In this document: positions 54,724-62,636 of the stretch, one piece after another | How the letters are laid out: the number at the start of each line of letters is the position of its first letter | Numbering within the stretch: position 1 is the stretch's first letter | Program-made: the position numbers and the translations under genes | Notes under the pieces: model-generated | What the model saw: the letters and a program-made list of their open reading frames with translations, nothing else | Told to the model about the DNA's origin: nothing | Database searches by the model: none | Assembly: GCF_004352825.1 (NCBI RefSeq) | Contig: NZ_SJRW01000002.1 | Span: forward strand, 1,054,001 to 1,118,000 | DNA: 64,000 bases | Origin: Luteimonas arsenica | GTDB lineage: Bacteria > Pseudomonadota > Gammaproteobacteria > Xanthomonadales > Xanthomonadaceae | Direction of reading: 5' to 3'

Positions 54724-54990
54724 TCAGGGTCCGGACGCGGGAAACCATCGACGTCCTGCGCAATGCGGATCGAGCGTGATGTTCGGGTGCGCGGCGATGA
54801 TCTCCAGCACGGTGTCGAAGAACGTCTGGCCGGTGCCGGCTTCCAGCGCATCCAGTTCGCGCCGGATGCGCGCGAGGTCGTAACGTCCGGGCAGGGCGAG
54901 CTTGGCCTGCAGGAAGGCGCGGTTGATCTCGTCGTAGAAGGATGGAATGTCGTGTATGCGGCTGCCGTCGAGGGTGATGCGAGGACTCAA
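54724..54990 (-). CDS. Barstar-like small protein (possible immunity protein)
   Basis: An 88-residue protein starting at TTG 54990, 5 bp after the upstream gene's stop. It begins with ITLDGSRIHDIPSFYDEINRAF and continues with LARIRRELDALEAG and FFDTVLEIIAAHPNITLDPH, which resembles the barstar fold (beta, helix, helix, beta). Barstars inhibit ribonucleases; distant homologues serve as immunity proteins. The tight link to the 512-residue gene suggests a pair. The barstar assignment is tentative, and an unrelated small partner is possible. Confidence 0.5.
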   Translation of the reverse strand: MSPRITLDGSRIHDIPSFYDEINRAFLQAKLALPGRYDLARIRRELDALEAGTGQTFFDTVLEIIAAHPNITLDPHCAGRRWFPASGP

Positions 54991-54995
54991 CGGTG

Positions 54996-56534
54996 TCAGT
55001 CCGGATCGTAGTAAAGCTCGACGCGGAGGTCGAATGCGTTCAACAGTGAGGCGTCACCTTCGGACATCGCGTCGCGGAAAATGCGGGCGAGGTCCAGGGT
55101 TCCACCGGTGACCTCGTCGCCTCGGGCGATCTCGCCCGATGCCATCCAGTCGGTGATGCCCTCCCAGATCGCGTCCACGAAGCCATTCGCCGCAGCGGTT
55201 CCGCCGGTGCGTACGTCTCCCTCTGGCAACTTGCTGGCGCCATGGCTGATCAGCTTGTCAGTCAGTTTGTCGGTGAAGAAGCGGATGAACTCGGTCTTGG
55301 CTGCTGCATCCCCCTTGGCGTTGGCGATGAAGTCCGCGGTGGCCCACTGCAGCGAGCCCATGATGGTGCCCAGCGTGCTGGCGGCGTTTTCGCGCGTTTC
55401 GGCGGGGAGGTCGGTGTTTCCGATCACCAGCGCGAGGTCGCGCATTTCCGCGGCGATCGCTTCGTTGGTCTCGTCGATGCGGCCGTACTGCTCGTCGAGG
55501 AGCACATGGCGGCTGAAGTCCTTGAACAGGCCGTGGTGGAAGTCACCGGTGTTGTCCTTGCGCCAGTCGGTTTCGGCCAGACGTGAGAGGTTGTCCTCGA
55601 AGTACTTGCCAAGTTCGTCGAGGGCTGCGCCGCGTTCGCCGCCCTGGTCGATGCCTCCGACGTAGCTGTCGTCGGCCGAGCGCACCAGCGCGGCGAACAG
55701 GCGGTCCTGGGCGTCCTGGTTGCCTGCGGTCGAACTGCTGGAGTTGAGCAGGGTGGAAAGAGCATGGAAGCCGTCGCGCTCGGGAAGCAGGCCCGGGCTG
55801 CCGAGGCTGGTAGCCATCATCGCCTGCACAAGCGTCATGTCGCCCGCCACCGGGCCGGACTTCATGACGCGGTCGATCTCGGCGAGCACGGCATCGGCGG
55901 CTCGGCTGTCACCCTGTGCCGCGGCCATGTTCGCGATATCGGCAGCCGCGGTCAGCAACTGCGGCCCGGACTCGTAACGGTTGATGTCGTAACCTTCGCG
56001 GCGGGCATCGTCGACCAGGCGCTGGGACACTTCGGACAGCAGGTTGCCGTCGCCGATCCCGGTCAGCAGCTGCCGTGCACCGGCGGTGCCGGGCTTGCTG
56101 ACCAGCCCGTAGATCTGGTCGGCGCCCAAGGCTCCGCTGTCGACACTGCGCGCGATCGAATCGGTGACCTGCTGCCGCAGCTCCTGCGTGTTCTCACCGC
56201 TGTAGGCATTGCCGATCTCGTTGAAGGCGCCGTTGATGGCATCCGCCTGCTCCGGCGACAGGGTGTCGCAGCCGGTTCCGCCGTTCGCCATGCCCAGCAG
56301 TGCGGCGATGTACGCGTCCTTCTGCTCCTGCGTGAGCGTCGGGTCGCTCATCGTCTGGCTGATCTGGTAAGCGATGGCGCTTCTCGGTTCGGGGCCGAAC
56401 CTGGACGCCTCGATCGTGCGGTCGATCGCTTCCTGGACCTGCGGGTCATTGCTGGTGCAAGTACCGATTCCGTTGGTCGAGGTACCGTCCATAGGGGCCG
56501 GCTGCACCGAGAACGAGGTGGGGAAAATGGACAT
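54996..56534 (-). CDS. Helical modular protein, candidate effector linked to barstar-like gene
   Basis: A 512-residue, mostly alpha-helical protein without a signal peptide. It starts MSIFPTSFSVQPAPMDG and has repeated Ala/Asp-rich helices, a DNTGDFHHGLFKDFSRHVLLDEQYG segment with several His, and an acidic end. ATG 56534 has GGGA upstream. The style (helical middle, weakly repeated LLTGIGDGNLLSEVSQRL-type units) resembles the 846-residue protein nearby, although a true relation needs alignment. I do not recognise a catalytic motif. Operon with the barstar-like gene 5 bp downstream. Confidence 0.6.
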   Translation of the reverse strand: MSIFPTSFSVQPAPMDGTSTNGIGTCTSNDPQVQEAIDRTIEASRFGPEPRSAIAYQISQTMSDPTLTQEQKDAYIAALLGMANGGTGCDTLSPEQADAINGAFNEIGNAYSGENTQELRQQVTDSIARSVDSGALGADQIYGLVSKPGTAGARQLLTGIGDGNLLSEVSQRLVDDARREGYDINRYESGPQLLTAAADIANMAAAQGDSRAADAVLAEIDRVMKSGPVAGDMTLVQAMMATSLGSPGLLPERDGFHALSTLLNSSSSTAGNQDAQDRLFAALVRSADDSYVGGIDQGGERGAALDELGKYFEDNLSRLAETDWRKDNTGDFHHGLFKDFSRHVLLDEQYGRIDETNEAIAAEMRDLALVIGNTDLPAETRENAASTLGTIMGSLQWATADFIANAKGDAAAKTEFIRFFTDKLTDKLISHGASKLPEGDVRTGGTAAANGFVDAIWEGITDWMASGEIARGDEVTGGTLDLARIFRDAMSEGDASLLNAFDLRVELYYDPD

Positions 56535-56702
56535 CGAGGATCCCTGGCATCCGTGGACGTTGTCCCATTTTGACGCTGGGCCGTGTTCGCTACCATCAGG
56601 GAAAACCCCTGCCCCGATCTTCCAGTGGCCGGCGGTCGCGCCAGATGGACGTCGCCGCGGTTCGCAGCGGTGCATCTCCGTGCCCGGCGTATCATGCTCG
56701 CC

Positions 56703-57398
56703 ATGCAGCCCGACGAACTCGTTTCCCTCTTCGACAGGCAGGCGCCCGGCTACGACCAGCAGTGGGCGCGGACCTCGGCCATCCGCGACTGCCTGTACCT
56801 GCTGCTCCGGCCCGTGCTTTCGAGGCTGCCGGACGATGCGCGGATCCTGTGCGTGGGCGTGGGGACCGGGACGGAAACGGCGTATCTGGCACAGGCGTTC
56901 CCGGGGTGGCGGTTCACCGCAGTGGATCCGTCGCCGGCGATGATCGAAGCCTGTCGCGCGCGTGCCGAAGCGGAGGGGTTCGCTGGTCGCTGCAGCTTCC
57001 ACGCGGGCTTCCTCGATACGCTGCCCGAAGGCCCGCCGCACGATGCGGCCACCTGCTTCCTGGTGTCGCAGTTCCTGCTCGATCGTGGGCAGCGCGCGGC
57101 GTTCTTCGGCGGGATCGCCGCGCGGCTGCGTGAGGGCGGACTGCTGGCGAGTTCCGACCTGGCGAGCGACGTGGAGTCCGTCGCGTACGAGGTGCTCCTG
57201 CCGGCCTGGATGCGGATGATGGCCGCGGCCGAGGTGCCGCCCGCTGATATCGAACGCATGCGTGCCGCGTATGCGCGGGATGTGGCGATCCTGCCGCCGG
57301 CGGAGGTCGCTTCGATCATCGCCGACGGAGGCTTCGATGCGCCCGTGCAGTTCTTCCAGGCGGGCCTGATCCATGCCTGGGTTTCGCGGCGGGCGTAA
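56703..57398 (+). CDS. Class I SAM-dependent methyltransferase
   Basis: A 231-residue Rossmann-fold methyltransferase. AdoMet motif I is ILCVGVGTGTETAYLA, then an acidic residue ends strand 2 (FTAVDPS), and GGLLASSDLA lies at the motif for strand 5. It begins ELVSLFDRQAPGYDQQW, the pattern of UbiE/Methyltransf_25-type small-molecule methyltransferases. Substrate unknown. ATG 56703 was chosen; ATG 56694 is a close alternative. Confidence 0.82.
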   Translation: MQPDELVSLFDRQAPGYDQQWARTSAIRDCLYLLLRPVLSRLPDDARILCVGVGTGTETAYLAQAFPGWRFTAVDPSPAMIEACRARAEAEGFAGRCSFHAGFLDTLPEGPPHDAATCFLVSQFLLDRGQRAAFFGGIAARLREGGLLASSDLASDVESVAYEVLLPAWMRMMAAAEVPPADIERMRAAYARDVAILPPAEVASIIADGGFDAPVQFFQAGLIHAWVSRRA

Positions 57399-57428
57399 GC
57401 CCGGACACGCCTTCGCCGCCTGCGGGTT

Positions 57429-59264
57429 TCAGCGCCTGAACCAGCCGTGCAGCCGCGCCAGCAGCAGCTCCACGTCGGTCAGTGCGGCCCGCTCATCCCG
57501 GACCCGTACCGCCACCGCCGGCACGTCGGTCGTGATGTCGTCCACGCCCATGTCCATGTAGCGCGCCATGCGTTCCGGGTCGTTGACCGTCCAGGCCTGC
57601 AGGCGATAGCCGCGGCGGCGCGCGTCGGCCAGCGCCGTCTTGTCGATCAGGTGGTGGTTGAGTCCCAGCATGTCGAAGTCGGTCCGGCGCGCCGTGCCGG
57701 GCAGCGAGGCGTTCGCGAGCAGGGCGAGCCGCGCCTGCGGTGCGGCGGCGCGCGCGGCGCGCACCAGGTCGGGCGAAAGCGAAGCGAGGATGACCGCGTC
57801 CCCGTGACCGCCGCGCTCGACTTCGCGCAGGGTGGCGGCGAGCAGTTCGCCTGAGTTGTGCGCATCCGGCTTCAGCTCCACCAGCGCGGTTGCGCGCCGG
57901 TCGATGAAGGCCAGCGCCTCGCCCAGGGTGGCGATGCGTTCGCCCGAGAACGCGGGATCGAACCAGCTGCCGATGTCGATGTCGCGCATGTCCTGCAACG
58001 GTGTGTGCACGACCCGCCGCGGATCGCTGGCGATGCGGCGGAAGTCGATGTCGTGGAACACGACCACGGCACCGTCGGCGCTCAGGCGGACGTCGAACTC
58101 GATCGCATCGGTCCCGGCGTCGATGGCTGCCTGGAACGCGGCGAGCGTGTTCTCCGGTGCCAGCGTGGTCGCGCCACGGTGTGCAGTCACGCCGACGTCG
58201 GTGCGCAGGTCCATGCGGCCGACGGCGAAGGCCGCCTGCAGCAGCGCCCAGGCCAGGAACACTGCTTCGGCCCCCCAGACAAAGCGGGCCGGACGGGGCG
58301 GGGTGGCTTCCACCTCGCGCGCGCCGCTGGCGCCGCCCAGGCGCAGGAACAGGGCGCGGACCAGCAGGGTGTTCAGGGCGGTGCCGAGCAGCAGCACGCC
58401 CAGCACGGTGGCGGCGTAGAGCGTGAGATACACGACCATGCCGGCGCCGACCAGCAGGCGGTGCGGCGGCAGTCCGTCCAGCAGCGGCGTGGCCGCGCGG
58501 TCGTAGAGTTCGGTCACCAGCAGCGGCATGGTCGCGACCAGGAGCGCGACGCCGGTCACCAGCGCCGCGATGCGCAGGTGGCGACCGCGGGTGAGCGTCC
58601 GGCTGCGGCGCAGGGCGGCCACCGGCGACAGTCCCTCGAGCACCAGCGCGGGCGTGGCGAGCAGCCAGCGGAAATAGAGCGTCGCGTGCAGCAGCAGGCC
58701 GACCGCGATCACCGGCAGGAAGCCGGCGAGGAACCAGTCGAACTCGGGCGGCCGTGCGACCAGCACGTAGTAGGGGTCGTAGCCGCCAAGGAGTCGACGG
58801 TAGAGCAGGCCGCCCGCCAGCAGCCACGGCACCGCCAGCAGCGCATGGGCCAGCACCTGTCCGGCGGCGAGCACGGCCAGCGGCCCCGCGCGCCGCAGCA
58901 TGCCCAGCAGGGCCGCGGCGGCGGTGCGGTAGCGGCAGCCGCGGCTGGCCGAAACCAGCAGCATGCCGGCCTGCTGCAGCATGACCACGAACCAGGCGAA
59001 GGCGCCGGCCAGCATCAGCCACGCGAACGCCAGCGGGATGTCGAGCGCCCGCGCGAAATCGCCGGCGAGCGGGCGCTCGATCCAGTGCAGCACCGCGGCC
59101 AGCGACCAGGTGGTCAGCGGCGCGGCGGCCACCGTCGCGAAGGCGGTGAACAGCAGGTACCAGGCCAGCATCGGCCGCAGGTGCCGGCGCAGGTCGCGGC
59201 GGATGTCGTGGACGAGGATGCCGCGCAGGAGGTGGCGGTCGTCCATGGCGGGGTCGGTGGGCAT
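57429..59264 (-). CDS. Membrane glycerophosphodiester phosphodiesterase
   Basis: A 611-residue protein. The N-terminal half has about eight hydrophobic segments of a GlpQ-associated membrane domain (glycerophosphoryl diester phosphodiesterase membrane type). The C-terminal half (about 360-600) is the GDPD TIM barrel, with TAHRGATTLAPENTLAAFQ, EFDVRLSADG, VFHDIDF and VELKP; the catalytic His, Glu and Asp residues are intact. It would hydrolyse glycerophosphodiesters to glycerol 3-phosphate at the membrane. ATG 59264 was used; ATG 59246 is possible. Confidence 0.9.
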   Translation of the reverse strand: MPTDPAMDDRHLLRGILVHDIRRDLRRHLRPMLAWYLLFTAFATVAAAPLTTWSLAAVLHWIERPLAGDFARALDIPLAFAWLMLAGAFAWFVVMLQQAGMLLVSASRGCRYRTAAAALLGMLRRAGPLAVLAAGQVLAHALLAVPWLLAGGLLYRRLLGGYDPYYVLVARPPEFDWFLAGFLPVIAVGLLLHATLYFRWLLATPALVLEGLSPVAALRRSRTLTRGRHLRIAALVTGVALLVATMPLLVTELYDRAATPLLDGLPPHRLLVGAGMVVYLTLYAATVLGVLLLGTALNTLLVRALFLRLGGASGAREVEATPPRPARFVWGAEAVFLAWALLQAAFAVGRMDLRTDVGVTAHRGATTLAPENTLAAFQAAIDAGTDAIEFDVRLSADGAVVVFHDIDFRRIASDPRRVVHTPLQDMRDIDIGSWFDPAFSGERIATLGEALAFIDRRATALVELKPDAHNSGELLAATLREVERGGHGDAVILASLSPDLVRAARAAAPQARLALLANASLPGTARRTDFDMLGLNHHLIDKTALADARRRGYRLQAWTVNDPERMARYMDMGVDDITTDVPAVAVRVRDERAALTDVELLLARLHGWFRR

Positions 59265-59409
59265 CCCGGGAGTTTAGGGTTCATGGAGCCTGGCACGGGG
59301 CAGTGGGGACCTGGCTAGTCCGTGCACGGCGATGACGGTGCCCACGGCCCGCAGTCCGTCTCCGGTTCGCCCGCTAGAATCGAGAGGTTCGTCCGAATCC
59401 GGGAACACG

Positions 59410-60303
59410 ATGCACGAAAGCGCGCAGATCCCCTGCCGGGTTGCCGGATACACTGCCTCGCGCCTGCAGCTGCCGCCCGGTCCCTGGACGACGGTGTTCG
59501 AAGCGCTGTGCGCGCACTTCCCGCGGATCGATGCCGCCACCTGGCGCGGCCGCTTCGCGCGCGGGCGCGTGCTGGATGCGGAGGGGCGGGCGCTCGGCAT
59601 CGATGCCGCGTACCGCGTGGGCGCGGAGGTCCGGTATTTCCGCGAAGTCGCCGACGAGCCGCGCATCCCCTTCGCCGAGACCGTGGTCCATGCCGACGCG
59701 CACCTGCTGGTGGCTTGCAAGCCGCATTTCCTGCCCGTGGCCCCGACCGGCGCCTGGGTGCGCGAAACCCTGCTGACCCGCCTGGTGCAGCGCTTCGACA
59801 ACCCGGCGCTGGTGCCGCTGCACCGCATCGACCGCGACACTGCCGGGCTGGTGCTGTTCTCGGCCGATCCCGCCAGCCGCGGGCGCTACCAGGCGCTGTT
59901 CCGCGAGCGCCGCATCCGCAAGGAGTACGAGGCCGTCGCGCCGCCGCTGCCGGGCCTCGCGTTCCCGTACGTGCACCGCAGCCGGCTGGAGCGCGGCGAG
60001 CCGTTCTTCCGCATGCGCGAGGCGCCGGGCGAGGCCAACAGCGAGACGGTGATCGACGTGATCGCGCGTGGCGACGATACCTGGCGCTACCGCCTGCAGC
60101 CGGTGACCGGCCGCAAGCACCAGCTGCGCATGCACATGGCGGCGCTGGGCGCGCCGATCCTGCACGACCGCTGTTATCCGGTGCTGCAGGATCCACAGCC
60201 GGACGATCCCGGGCGCCCCCTGCAGCTGTTCGCCACCGCGCTGGCCTTCGAGGATCCGCTCACCGGCGAACTTCGCCGATTCCGGACGGGTGCGGCGGAA
60301 TAG
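59410..60303 (+). CDS. RluA-family pseudouridine synthase
   Basis: A 297-residue pseudouridine synthase. The catalytic Asp141 lies in LHRIDRDTAG. Other family segments are VACKPHFLPV, RIRKEYEAVAP and PVTGRKHQLRMHM. An S4-like region may cover the first 90 residues. It isomerises uridine in rRNA or tRNA; which position is modified cannot be read. ATG 59410 was chosen by the position of the conserved start; the longer frame upstream is not conserved. Confidence 0.88.
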   Translation: MHESAQIPCRVAGYTASRLQLPPGPWTTVFEALCAHFPRIDAATWRGRFARGRVLDAEGRALGIDAAYRVGAEVRYFREVADEPRIPFAETVVHADAHLLVACKPHFLPVAPTGAWVRETLLTRLVQRFDNPALVPLHRIDRDTAGLVLFSADPASRGRYQALFRERRIRKEYEAVAPPLPGLAFPYVHRSRLERGEPFFRMREAPGEANSETVIDVIARGDDTWRYRLQPVTGRKHQLRMHMAALGAPILHDRCYPVLQDPQPDDPGRPLQLFATALAFEDPLTGELRRFRTGAAE

Positions 60304-60474
60304 AGATCGACCCGCCGTCCGACGTCAGTTCCTGTCACAAAGTGGTCATGCGCCCGCGATCCACCGGAATCGACCGCGGCCTTGGCGTTGGCACGCGGCG
60401 TGCTTGGGTATGGGCGCTCGCACGGAAGGCTGGTTTGGCCAGGCGCGCGGCTCGCATCCACTGAAGGGGAAGAC

Positions 60475-61284
60475 ATGAAGTACACCAAGCCGAAGGCCAC
60501 GATGGCCGCCGTTTTCGCCGTGGCCGCCGTTGCGGCTTCCGCCACCGCCCAGGCCCAGACCAAGCCGGTCCAGGGCTGGACGCCGCCGCAGCGGCAGGAA
60601 CTGGATCCGGCCAAGCGCGTGCCGGTGGCGACGCAGCCGGCGTCTGTCGCCACGCAGCAGGGCGCGGCGGGGGACAGCGTCCAGGCACAGCCCGTTGCGC
60701 AGCCTGTCACCCAGCCCGCGCCCGCGTCGTACCAGGCGCCGCCGCCCTACGGCACGCAGGCGTACGAGCCGACGGAGGAGCGCGCGACCTACGAAGAGGG
60801 CCGTGGCGGCTTCTTCCTGGGCGTGAAGGGCGGCAAGGGCTGGGTCTACGACGATGTCGACCAGTCCGCGCGCGAGATCAATGCCGGTTACCGCTGGCAG
60901 GCCGGCGCGGTGGCGCTGGTGGGCATCGAGGTGGCGGGTGGGAAGCTGGAGAAGACCACCGAACGCGGCGTGCCGTACAACGATGTCGACTACGGCAGCA
61001 TCGGCGTGAACGCCCGCTTCAATTTCGGGCGCAACAGCCCCGTGTATGGCCTGGTCCGTGCCGGCTACATGTCGGCCGAGATGGACGATCCCTATGGAAG
61101 CGTCGATGTCGATGGCGGCTATTTCGGCCTGGGCCTGGGCGTGGACATCAACCGCCACTTCAACCTGAGCCTGACCTACACCAACTACGTGTACTTCAAC
61201 GAGCTGTACTGGGAAGAAGGCACCCTGTACTACGACGCGGATCGTGCCGATACCCTGATGCTGGGCGCCGAAGTCCGCTTCTGA
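60475..61284 (+). CDS. Outer-membrane beta-barrel protein
   Basis: A 269-residue protein with a signal peptide (1-28, AQA-QT). A Pro/Gln/Ala-rich linker follows (30-95), then an eight-strand-like barrel (about 108-269) with alternating aromatic residues and a C-terminal Phe (LMLGAEVRF), the typical outer-membrane insertion signal. It resembles OmpW/OmpA-like small barrels without a known ligand. AAGGGGAAG before ATG 60475 is a good ribosome site. The proline-rich linker before the barrel is unusual. Confidence 0.82.
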   Translation: MKYTKPKATMAAVFAVAAVAASATAQAQTKPVQGWTPPQRQELDPAKRVPVATQPASVATQQGAAGDSVQAQPVAQPVTQPAPASYQAPPPYGTQAYEPTEERATYEEGRGGFFLGVKGGKGWVYDDVDQSAREINAGYRWQAGAVALVGIEVAGGKLEKTTERGVPYNDVDYGSIGVNARFNFGRNSPVYGLVRAGYMSAEMDDPYGSVDVDGGYFGLGLGVDINRHFNLSLTYTNYVYFNELYWEEGTLYYDADRADTLMLGAEVRF

Positions 61285-61363
61285 CCAGCGACGGCGGGAT
61301 CGGCGCGTCCGGTCCCGCCCGCTCCCGGGGGGACGTGGACGCCGCGCGTCCCGCGCCCTGGCC

Positions 61364-62545
61364 TCAGGCCGCGGTCAGGCGCGCCAGGAACACCAGCATC
61401 GTCGCGAACAGCAGCAACATGAAATAGATGTTGCCGACGACCAGGTACTTGATGATCGTCAGCCACCAGGCCTGGCCGTAGACGCGCTTCTGCATCAGCA
61501 GCAGGTACACCGGCATCCACACCAGCACGGCCGCGAAACACAGGCTCAGCAGGATGCCCGGGATGCCCGACACCCAGCTGCCGGCCGCCGAGAGCAGGAA
61601 GGCCAGGGTCAGCATGATCAGCAGGAAGGCGTGGCTGTACAGCGCCACCACCAGGTGCTCGAGGTACACCCGGCGGGTGAAGAAGTAGGCGATCTTCAGC
61701 AGGATCGCGAACACCGGCACCAGCAGGAACAGCGCGGACGGCGCCGAGGCCATCATCGCCTGCACCCAGTTGTCGGCGCTGGCGCCGTCCAGCGACTGCA
61801 TGTTCTTCTCGACGTTGCCGAGCTTGCGGTTGAGCCAGTCGTTGGCGAACTTCGGCCACCAGCCGACGATGAAGGGATTGTCCTTCGGGTGCCACTCGCC
61901 CTTGTGCCCGAGCATGTTGAGCTGCAGGCGCCGTGGATCGCTGCCGCGGGGTTTCCCGGCATCGACGCCTGCGGCATCCGTATCGCCCGCGGCGCCATCG
62001 GCCCGTCCGCCCAGTTCGACGATGCGGTTGGCCGCGGCGGCGCGGACGCGGATCTCGGCCGCCACCAGGGCGGGATCGACGCCCGGGGTATTGCCGGCCG
62101 CCGCACGGGCTTCCTCGATCGAGGCGATGCTGGCGTCGAGGATGCGATCGACCTCCTCGACGCTGGCGGCATTCTCGATCTCCGGCATGCCTTCGACCGA
62201 AATCGAACCTTCCTCGACGTGGATCGACGCGGCGCCGATGAAGAACGTGAGCACCGACAGGATGACGAACAGCCGCAGCGGCGCGATGTAGCGCGCGCGG
62301 TGGCCGGCCAGGTAGTTGTTGGCCACCCGGCCGGGGAACATCAGGTCGCGCAGGGTGCGGAAGACGCGCCCGTCGAGGTGCCAGAAAGCCTCGAAGAACT
62401 CCTCGACCGCGTGGCCGAGGTGGCGGATGGGGTTGTGCACGGACTGCCCGCAGGCGTGGCAGAACTCGCCCTGCAGGGCGGTGGAGCAGTTCTCGCAGTG
62501 GGCGGGTGCGTCGTGGGCGCCGGTATCGACGGACTGTCTGCTCAC
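61364..62545 (-). CDS. DUF3667-type membrane protein with zinc ribbon
   Basis: A 393-residue protein. It begins with a zinc ribbon (CENC and CHAC, residues 17-32), then a DUF3667-like segment (HLGHAVEEFFEAFWHLDGRVFRTLRDLMFPGR), one membrane helix near 90-110, a long charged, probably periplasmic loop (115-250), and four further helices to the end. Members of this family are inner-membrane proteins of unknown role. No operon partners are apparent. Confidence 0.82.
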   Translation of the reverse strand: MSRQSVDTGAHDAPAHCENCSTALQGEFCHACGQSVHNPIRHLGHAVEEFFEAFWHLDGRVFRTLRDLMFPGRVANNYLAGHRARYIAPLRLFVILSVLTFFIGAASIHVEEGSISVEGMPEIENAASVEEVDRILDASIASIEEARAAAGNTPGVDPALVAAEIRVRAAAANRIVELGGRADGAAGDTDAAGVDAGKPRGSDPRRLQLNMLGHKGEWHPKDNPFIVGWWPKFANDWLNRKLGNVEKNMQSLDGASADNWVQAMMASAPSALFLLVPVFAILLKIAYFFTRRVYLEHLVVALYSHAFLLIMLTLAFLLSAAGSWVSGIPGILLSLCFAAVLVWMPVYLLLMQKRVYGQAWWLTIIKYLVVGNIYFMLLLFATMLVFLARLTAA

Positions 62546-62636
62546 GCTGGATGGTTCCCCGGTTCGCGGCCGCCAAGGTTACGGGCGGCCGGGCTCGGGC
62601 ACCAGTGCGCGCTGCCTGCAGCGGGCCCTGTCTTCG

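Noticed and set aside
52164-56534. Calling the modular proteins type IV (XVIPCD) or type III effectors.
   Set aside because: I could not see the conserved C-terminal domain of XVIPCD proteins or any secretion genes in the window, so no secretion type is assigned.
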